From Basidiobolus meristosporus CBS 931.73 (lineage: Eukaryota > Basidiobolomycota > Basidiobolomycetes > Basidiobolales > Basidiobolaceae): a DNA stretch of 64,000 nucleotides. Shown one piece after another: positions 56,335 through 64,000 of the stretch. The translations under genes were made by a program, and so were the position numbers. The stretch is from contig MCFE01000241.1 of assembly GCA_002104905.1 (NCBI GenBank), positions 1-64,000 of the forward strand, in the 5' to 3' direction. Every line of letters begins with the position of its first letter. The first letter of the stretch is position 1. The notes beneath the pieces were generated by a model. The model did no database searches. It worked only from the letters and a program-made list of their open reading frames with translations, and had not been told where the DNA came from.

Positions 56335-57167
56335 GAATTTAGCTGATATTATGATGGTATCTTGCTGGCCTTCTTTTAACTTTTTTTCTCTGGGGATATT
56401 GGAAGTGACTTGGAAAACAAGTAGTTATGTGGCTTTCACTCAAAGACTTTTGAATGTAAAAGTAGTATATATACTATCACATGGTCTAGGAATAACAAGC
56501 ATGTAAAATATGCTTAAGAAAGTCCCAAGAACATGTGTGCAAAGTTTGGGACTATTTAGACAACTTTGGGAGTTTCAAGTTCTGGGTATCAGAAATTTTG
56601 GTGAAAATACTCTTAGGAAGTCCAAACAAGAAATTTGATCAGTACTCTCCAAGACTTGCAGGTAACAATATAAGTGACTAAGCTAGGTATATATATCAAT
56701 AGAAATACAAATTTTCATAAAATTCAAGTCAATCAATTAGATGAGACATTGAGCCAACATCTATGTAAGATTCACCCATGACTCAACATTATAAGTATGA
56801 TTAATAAGGTTGTAGCCCCCCATCACACCTAGATGCAGCAAAATTACTCATTTTGATTGACTTACTTCCATGTATATGTTGCAAAAAATAAAGCCAAGTT
56901 TTCAGATTCCCTGCTAAACACCAGCACAAACAACAGCAGAAAATTGGTAGGAGAGCTGCTTGCTCCAATATCCAATGCAACAAGCAGGGCTACATCCAAA
57001 AAAGCCATGTTGACAGTGTGCTCATTGACAGTACTAATGCAAACTCCTCCGGTTCTCATTCAAGTATGTAATTAAGAGCCTTAGCAGAGCCACAAGCTCA
57101 CCACAATGCTTAGGCAGTTGAGAATGTAGCAAGCATAGTACTTCTAACTCTATGAAAATAATAAATG

Positions 57168-57745
57168 TGATGATCCAGTCAATAGGTCATGACATATTTA
57201 AAGTCCCTTGACTAAGAAGTATTGTTCCCATTGGGACACTGTATAAAGACCATCAAAAAATAACTGCACCCCAGATCTCATAAAAAACTTGGTCAGAGTT
57301 TTTTATCACAACAGCAACGGTGCTGTTAGGTTGGTTTTCTGCAAATTTTCACACTTTGTGATCCCAGACACTCTATCAACTCCATTGTTTGCATGCATTG
57401 ATTGGCTATTGCAACTTTCCAGGTGTAAACACTACAGTCCCTCCCACCCATGTTGTGATTGGCTTTTCCATGGGCTCTTTCTTTAGGCACTGCTGCTGTG
57501 ACTTAAAGACAGTATGGTGTTCCTGTGCTCTCTACCACAAATATTGGTTGCACTACATATGTTATCCACTCATCTTCACTTTGGACTGATGCATGATTTC
57601 TCTGGGTCATTGCATCAATCCTATTGGCTGCTGCACCCAGTTGCCTCATATATGCTTTTGGTATGAGCTACCAATGTAGTTGCAAATACCGGTAGGAGTG
57701 ATCTTATGATGGTCTTTGCTGGTCTTCCTAGGACCCTGTGAGAGT
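57168..57745 (-). mobile_element. Deleted Plavaka fragment, copy 7
   Basis: The right terminus in reverse (GTGATGATCCAGTCAATAGG at 57,168), subterminal DNA to about 57,425, then directly the reverse of the second-gene N-terminal half (57,430-57,700, matching 9,055-8,750). The middle and C-terminal parts of the gene are missing. Confidence 0.55.
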
Positions 57746-59575
57746 AATTTGGTCCTGCAGGTGTATTCAATCTAGATCAGCCATCAAGATTCTGTCAGGA
57801 GACCACTATATACCAACAGCTTGGAGTTTATGACCATCTACACAATCTTATGAGGGGATCATAATGGCATTTGGCTATCTTTACTGCCAAATAATGTTAA
57901 AAACAATAGAGCATTAGTACAGGGTTTTGCCAAGTGTGGCATGGCATTGTTGTGGTCTTAGTGCACTCAACAACTATTTGAGTGGATCTAATTGGCAGGT
58001 ACATCCAATTGCCAAATATGGCAAGACACCTGATGGCATTTGAAAACCTTGTTGCAGGTATCTGATGGTATTAGAATGGCAGTATAGTGGCCTACAGCTA
58101 GTTCTGTACAATGCTGCTGTACCAATTAACCAAGTGGTATTTCCTTTTTCTACCTCCCCTTGCGCAATTTGTATGTTTCACTGCAAAATCACCCCTCTAT
58201 ATCTACTTATCAACTCCTACCTTGGGTACTTCACATCTAGCTCCAATCAAAAAATACTTTAGCCACCTGCTTACTAATCTTTACAAACACACACTTGTGG
58301 CATTTAACATACTTCTATCACCTCATCTTTACAGCTTTTTAGTGTGATACTTGCAAGGATGCCATATACCTTGTATTGCTGATAACATATATCTTGCAAA
58401 CATATACTTGGTTGCCACCACTTATGCCATGAATACCTCCTGAATATCCACAAAGAGCTTTGGTAAGTGTCTTCATGTGCACATCTATACTCAGTATTTT
58501 CCAACTCTTCAGGGCTATCTGCCATGTGCCAATGCATCACATGAGATTTGGATATGGTAGTACCAGCAACTTGACTTATCTTCATATCACCCCTTGCATC
58601 TGCTCCATAGGAAACTTCCAAAAGGTCAAGCAAGGCCCAATATTCTCAACACACCAAGCAGGATGGAGTAGCAAATGGATACAGTAGTGGCAGAGATCTA
58701 TGAGTTTGGCCCCACCTCATACTCTTTGTACAAAAGCTGTGGATTTGTCAAGTTGCCACTGGTGATCCACTTCTGGATACATATTGCTACAATTTTTGCA
58801 TATGACTCCCAATGCTTCTGATGTACTCTTGGTAGAAAATAGCAAGCAGCATATGACCCAGATCTTATACCATTACCTGCATGCATATGCATTTACATTT
58901 GATTTACATCAGGAATTGCCACCATTACATGGTGCCCATCTTGTCAGAAGTCCATCACTACATCAGGAAAGCATTATTAGCACTCTGAATATTTTGCATT
59001 AATGCCCCACTTCATGAAGCTCTTGCAGTCAGACAAATATTGCTAAGCAACAAAGTACTTCACTTAATTATATGCAAGCACCAACATTTTCAATATATTG
59101 CATGGCAACACTAAGCAATTAAGAGGTAAGTGCTACGTTGAGGGTGTGTATGACAATGCCTTTACTTTGACACTCGATAGATTTGCATTAAGCAAGTACT
59201 CTACCAGCAAGTCCTGCTGGCCACTGCCTCCAATCAGCCAAAGTTTGCCGTAAATCTGAGTGTAGACTCACCAATATCCAGGCTTAGCTCATTGTTGAGC
59301 CTGGAGAGCTACTGTTCATATTGGCATTGCTTGCTATACAGTTTGATACTTGAGATTAGCCATTTTGTCAAAGCACATAGTATCATTTGCACTGGAGTTA
59401 TCCAAGCCTATATCTAGATGGAATAGAGAATATTACTGTCCAATGTGTCAGATCCTGGGAATTCACCCCATTGCTCAAACCATATTTTTGATCTCACCAC
59501 CAAAACTACAAACATTGTGTCACCACAGATAGCATGTACCTACCATATGAAAATATATTATATTACTTAGTTCAC
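57746..59575. pseudogene. Plavaka transposase fragments in opposite orientations
   Basis: 57,746-58,850 follows the left end and C-terminal part in the orientation of copy 1 (left end TTTGGTCCTGCAGG; minus-strand ICYQQYKVYGILASITLKS). From about 58,860 to 59,300 the Tnp2 core appears on the plus strand (degraded GKCYVEGVYDNAF-like and STSKSCWPL-like codons at 59,130-59,230). The head-to-head arrangement implies a rearrangement near 58,860. Nothing is intact. Confidence 0.5.
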
Positions 59576-62440
59576 TAGAATATGGCTCTACTTGATGAGC
59601 TGCTAACACTTGAGATTACTTTGGTAGTTATATTAGTATTCTCTGGGCTGTCATGGTGTTCAGCCTGCTCCAGACTTATGCCATTGATTGATAGGAACTG
59701 AAGCTTTTTCTTACTCCTCCTTGTCTCTGGCTTCAGTAGACTTTCTTCCCTCACCTTTGTCTTCATCACTGCTGGGTCTTTCACTGCCACTATGTCAAGG
59801 TGCCACTTTAATGAGATATGATTTCAACTTAATAAATGCTTTACTGGTGAATGCATTTTTTCTGGATTACTTCTTAATGGCACTTTTCCAGAAACCAGAT
59901 ATTTCTTTGCTGCATTTTTTGAGATATCAGTCCAAGCAGTGATGGACTTCTGAGAAAGCCACTGTTCTTTTGACTGCCAGGTCCTTCTCAGCTAATTTGA
60001 CTAGGTGCCTTGTGAGTAGACCTACATGATTTTGTAGACAAGTATCTCACTGGTGCATCCTTGCCTGCCTGTTTGTCTCTTACCAACACTCTTTCTGGCT
60101 ATCAGACATATCTTTGCTGCTTTTGAACAGCTTATGGCCCTTCTTAATCAGGCTCATGGGGAAGCCACTGGTTTGAGCTATGGCACCCTAATTCAGCTGC
60201 TTTCAATAGGTTCTGTTACACTTGAAATATCTTCTTGGCATATCAATGCTGCCCACAAACTCATTTACTTGTTTCAATAGAGGATAATGGTCACAGGACA
60301 AGCTAATCACATTCTGCTTAGCCTTCAGCTCTATTGAGCCCATGGAATGTCAACATTGAGACGATGGTGTTCTAGACCTTTTTAATGCTGAAATTAAAGA
60401 CTATTTGGCATCATTCAGCAACTAAAAATATACTCAGTAGTTCTTGACTAGTATGCACACTGTAGGATTATTTCATAGCCATAACTTTGGTTCTTTCTTC
60501 AGAACTATGATTCCATGCTTATTCCCCAATGGTCAAGATCAAATAGCTCTTTAATCAAAAGTTATGTCAGACCCCCCCCCCCAACTGTTACAGAATGCTC
60601 CTGAATGCTGGGAAGCTCTCCTCAGTGTTACTGCTGTATTGCTTCTACAAAGGTATAAATACTGAGCTTCTCAATGAATAAGCAACAGTTCAACCATTAT
60701 CATTATTTCTTATTTCCTCATATCCAAAACACTTCTTAAATTGCAACACCTACATCCTATTCATACTAGCTCACTCCTCATAATTGCATTGACAGCTTTA
60801 TGGATCTTCAATGTATTTGGATATTTAAGCATTGTTACAAATATCAAAGTCTTGTTCTTCTATGCTGTGGTAGGCTTTTTGTGGGCATTATCATTTGGCA
60901 CTGTTATGCTTCAAGGACTTTTTGGTGAACTACTCCTCCCATACTGGGATGTGACTCAATTCTTAGCTGAGGCATTGAGCTACCTGGAATCCTTCTCAGC
61001 ATCATATATACTGCATTCTGTACTTGACATTTACAGTGATCTACATGTGTAACTTACTCAACCTATATCTTGACAAAATTGTGATCTCACAGGGCCATTG
61101 TATTCATCCAACTTGTCACTCTACATGCTTGCCCTATGAGTTCTTTGGCAAAAGCTGACAACATATTTGTTAATACTGTTAGTGATGATATTGTGGTGGT
61201 CATTGGCTGATCTTCTACTGGAGGTACTTTGTTTGCTGCACTCTCATCTGCCTGAGCATGATGGTCAGGTTGTTGCTGCAGAGGTTCTCAAGTGCCTACA
61301 TTCCTGACATCCAGAGGAATTTACAATATCATCTGTAGTGGGTACACTGCTAGTCCTTTTTTGGATGTAGTCCCACTTGTTGCACTGAATGTCAAAGCAA
61401 ACTGTTGTCCAACTTTTCTTCTGCTAATTTTGACAATGGAGCATGATTGCAAGCTAGATGAATTTCTTTTTTTAAGCAGTATATTTATAGAAGTGAGTTG
61501 GACCACAGGGGAAATAGTGTTACCTATACATGTGTATGTCTGCCATAACTTTATTCAAGACACTTACTCTGATAGGTCTTCTTTATATCTTACAGTGAGG
61601 TGTGTGCAATGTCTCCAATTCAATGCTGAACTAATTTTACATCAATATTATCAAAGAAGTCATATAGTAGCATCACACTGTATAGTGTCCAGCTGTTTTC
61701 CCATGGACAAGACTACATTAGCTTTAAGCTGTATGAGAACAGTAGAGAGACATTGTGGGTATTCTGACAAGCCTCCCAAGTGTCAAGCATTCAGGTAGCA
61801 TAGGAAGTGCTACAAGCATCATGGCCATTGTTCTGCCACACTGATCATAATGTGGCATTCATCAGGCAGTACTATATCAATATTTTATTGGATGCCACTT
61901 GTTACTTCTATTGCAGCAATCAGCTGCACTTGTTACATTGGACAAGCGCAGCCTGGTGAGTTTGGGATGCATGTTGGCTCACCTCAGCCTTCCAAACATA
62001 GTTTGCAGACTGATGACTATGACTAAGAAACCTCACTGCTGCATTGCAAGCATGTTGCACCACACAACAGTAGCATGCATGAGACTGGCAAATCCAAATG
62101 CTTTATCATATTACACAAGCTGAAAAGTGGCTGAGGATACTCAATGGAGTCAAGTAAGCCATGTAGTTGATTTACTTTTTAAAGATGTGATATTTTGGCA
62201 CAAGAAGTGGTGTGTTTTCACTAATATCACTAATGGGGGCTTTGGGACTTATTGCTACTTATTGCCAAAATATTGTAGAATGCAACTTACCATTTACATG
62301 GTACAAATGGACAACTATTGTGTGGCAGACAACTTATGACTAGACACTCTACTAAAACTAGCATCTGTAAATGGGCTCATGTCATTCAGATCAGAGAATG
62401 CCACCATTGCAAGGGGTCATATTACCACCTATAAGGAAGT
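59576..62440. mobile_element. Plavaka fragment, copy 8, both 5' gene ends kept
   Basis: Minus-strand second gene from about 61,506 (SRRKVGQQFALTFSATSGTT) down to 59,576, interrupted by an LTR at 60,386-60,748; plus-strand transposase N-terminus from 61,703 (MDKTTLALSCMRTVERHCGY) through WSQVSHVVDLLFKDVIFWHK to about 62,430. The order is again divergent. Stops in both genes. The rest of the transposase is absent. Confidence 0.65.
60386..60748 (+). repeat. Solo LTR family B, plus orientation
   Basis: TGCTGAAATTAAAGACTATT to TTAAATTGCAACA, 363 bp, with GGTATAAATACTGAG at about 60,651 and AATAAGC after it. It lies in a Plavaka second gene. A run of 11 Cs at 60,572-60,582 is absent from the other copy. 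No clear target duplication. Confidence 0.7.
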
Positions 62441-63060
62441 CTAGCATACAACAGGGAGAAGTAATATGTTGATTAAGTTTCAGAAAGTCCTTTGTGTATA
62501 TTCAATTAATATGCATGGAATAGCGGTGGCAACCAAACAAATGTTGGCAAGAAGTGTTGGTTTCCAGAAATACAAGGTATATGCCAGCTTTCAAATAGTA
62601 TATTACATAGATACAGAGTTGAGGTAATAGAAGCGTCTCACTTAGAGCAGATGGGTGCATATCTAATTGTTGGTAATCAATAGGCTGTAGTTTTCCTGAT
62701 TTGAAATTCCTGTGGAATACCCATAGTAGTAGGTAAGCAAAATAAAGAGAGGTGATTCTTAAGTACAACATATCAGTGGCACAAGGGGAGTAAAATAAAA
62801 AGCACCATTTGGTAAATACATATGGCAGTATTATTTGTAACTAGCTGTAGGCTGCTGTACTGCCATAATAATGCCAACAGAGGTCTACAAGCAAGTAGTC
62901 AAAGCACTGTCAAGTATTTTGGCTTATAAGGCATGTGTGTTGATTGGTTGTGCAGGTCTGTTGCAGAAGACACACCACACAATGAGCTGAAGAAAATGTC
63001 ATAATATTTCTGCAAAATGGCTGTTAAAGTACTATCTTGTTTTTGGCTTTATTCATCAAC
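62441..63060. other. No recognisable feature
   Basis: AT-rich DNA with short ORFs only. It may be degraded repeat sequence between the Plavaka fragment and the gypsy element. Confidence 0.4.
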
Positions 63061-63427
63061 TGTTATAATCTGCTTCTTGAATGTTTAAGTTAGATCAGTT
63101 TGAGTCAAATCCATTGGTTTTATGTTTAGAATATCAGTTTATCAGTATTTTTGATCAAATTAGTGGCGTTAGTCAGCAGATGAATCTGCAGATTATTATC
63201 AGACAGAAATATATATATCAATTAAGATATAAAAGGGTGATGATATTTCAATAGCGTGAGGCAGCATCCACATGCTAGAGTAGATAACATAGTTAGTGAG
63301 CAGTTGAGCTGACAAAATGTAAATAAGGAGCTGCTGGAACTACAATATAGATCAGATCAGGTTTACTAAATATAATGCTAGCTAAGCTCCCTAGCTCACT
63401 ACAACACTTATATCAAGAATTGTAACA
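63061..63427 (+). repeat. Gypsy LTR, second element
   Basis: TGTTATAATCTGCTTCTTGA to AAGAATTGTAACA, 367 bp, same family as the LTRs at 51,435 and 55,967, with TATATATATC and TATAAAAGGG in place of parts of the consensus. Confidence 0.8.
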
Positions 63428-63677
63428 CAATCAAACTCCAACTGCTATAACAATCCTGTGAATTTCATGGTCACTTCCAAATATCATCACACATCTTATT
63501 AGGAATGGCTTGGTCCTCCAAGTTCTTGAATGATAAGCTTGGCAAATCTGATTCATGCGCCGGATTGAGTTGTGTAACTTGTTCCAGTCTTGATAAAGCA
63601 CTGACATCCATGTTATTTTTCCCAGGGTAGTAGACAATCCCTAGGTTGTTTGCCTCAATCAACACCAGGAAATGCAA
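63428..63677 (-). pseudogene. Inverted gypsy pol fragment
   Basis: The minus strand reads GIVYYPGKNNMDVSALSRLE, LNPAHESDLPSLSFKNLEDQ and AIPNKMCDDIWK, matching the RNase H/integrase junction at 54,590-54,760 of the first gypsy but inverted relative to the LTRs around it. Confidence 0.75.
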
Positions 63678-64000
63678 TTAGTCAGCACTTAACTTAGTAA
63701 AATTATTATAAGGAGCTGCCAGAACTGCACTAAAATCAGTTCACATTTCTGTGAATACAATACTACTTAATTTCCAACTCCTCCAACACTATTATATTCA
63801 GATTGTAACATAGAAAGCTGCAATTACCAGACACCTCCCCCCTCAAGCAAGAAGAAGCCTCCCTTTAGATGTTGGAGAATAAAAATTGGAGAATGCAATG
63901 CTGCCAATCCTGACCCAACAGCAAGAGCTACTCCCAGTTTTTAGCCAGCACCAAGAAGGAATAACCACAATGGCTCAGTACAAGCAAAGCCCTGTCAAGA
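63678..64000 (+). mobile_element. 5' part of a further gypsy element
   Basis: The 3' half of an LTR (GGAGCTGCCAGAACTGCA to TTCAGATTGTAACA, ending about 63,809) is followed by leader sequence parallel to 51,804-51,970 (GAAGAAGCCTCCCT, CAGCAAGAGC, CAAAGCCCTGTCAAGA). The element runs off the window. Confidence 0.7.

Larger units (their letters stand above)
51203..56395. mobile_element. CCCC-terminus MITE split by gypsy
   Basis: The ends are CCCCATGAGAAATC and TTTTTTTCTCTGGGG; without the gypsy it is 289 bp. AT occurs on both sides, compatible with a 2-bp target duplication, whereas the copy at 30,607 shows TAG. Confidence 0.7.
51185..56740. repeat. Copia LTR remnant holding a MITE and a gypsy element
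   Basis: TAGTAACAGTCTTGGAGAT at 51,185-51,202 and ATATTGGAAGTGACTTGG from 56,396 rejoin to the copia LTR sequence seen at 34,795-34,830 (GAGTCTTGGAGATATTGGAAGTG). The remainder to about 56,740 corresponds loosely to the LTR interior; its end is not sharply defined. Confidence 0.6.
48476..57167. mobile_element. Plavaka, copy 6, split by nested insertions
   Basis: It is collinear with copy 1: minus-strand transposase pieces at 48,476-49,157 (LLCKKLVMRLEWLYHKH, TIWELPMEQMCGEIG), 49,476-49,804, 50,018-51,184 (SLISAMGLLKLLLLLAK), then the spacer and second-gene start at 56,741-57,165 (SRKLVGELLAPISNATSRAT). Insertions: CCCC-MITE (49,158-49,475), 213-bp MITE (49,805-50,017), and a copia LTR/MITE/gypsy nest (51,185-56,740). 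All frames are broken. Confidence 0.65.

Noticed and set aside
60741-61052. 103-codon hydrophobic ORF resembling a membrane protein
   Set aside because: It is the reverse strand of the Plavaka second gene (compare 8,700-9,150 in reverse); hydrophobicity is a by-product of antisense translation.
1-64000. CRISPR arrays, rRNA, tRNA genes, bacterial operons
   Set aside because: No regular direct repeats with unique spacers, no tRNA B-box in a foldable context, no rRNA segments, and the content is clearly eukaryotic.

Overview
The window looks like fungal nuclear DNA. It has an ABCC transporter with three short GT-AG introns (72, 127 and 82 nt), single-exon genes for small proteins with signal peptides, and fungal-type Plavaka (CACTA-related), Ty1/copia, Ty3/gypsy and PIF/Harbinger elements. 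I cannot name the species. Plavaka abundance and CpG-poor repeats fit a basidiomycete or an early-diverging fungus better than a typical ascomycete, but this is inference.

Layout. 1-2,448: no recognisable gene. 2,449-4,013: MITE and copia pieces. 4,014-13,860: two Plavaka copies, the first a fairly complete but broken one, with a 213-bp MITE, a solo LTR and a 1.2-kb Harbinger element inserted in the pair. 13,903-20,144: a cluster of small secreted-protein genes in three families, with pseudogenes and a tandem duplication of about 1.7 kb. 20,537-21,709: an orphan 390-residue ORF. 24,677-29,706: the ABCC (MRP-type) transporter, the only gene with an assignable cellular role. 30,607-64,000: a transposon graveyard with at least six more Plavaka fragments, copia pieces on the minus strand, foldback elements, several solo-LTR families, one Ty3/gypsy element with both LTRs, and the start of another.

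What stands out: (i) Plavaka copies repeatedly carry a second, divergently transcribed gene for a conserved protein I do not recognise; (ii) a Harbinger-like element with a DDE transposase shares its terminal motif GACTTGTTC with two 213-bp MITEs and two foldback elements, and the MITEs carry an array of TGCC motifs spaced exactly 10 bp; (iii) one foldback lies in a near-perfect inverted repeat that continues 166 bp into flanking copia DNA on both sides; (iv) the secreted-protein cluster; (v) a four-level nest (Plavaka, copia LTR, MITE, gypsy) whose order can be read from paralogous empty sites.

Genes with normal CpG content (13.9-30 kb) sit between strongly CpG-depleted transposon blocks, which suggests repeat methylation. 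All functional statements rest on reading motifs by eye; no database search was possible.
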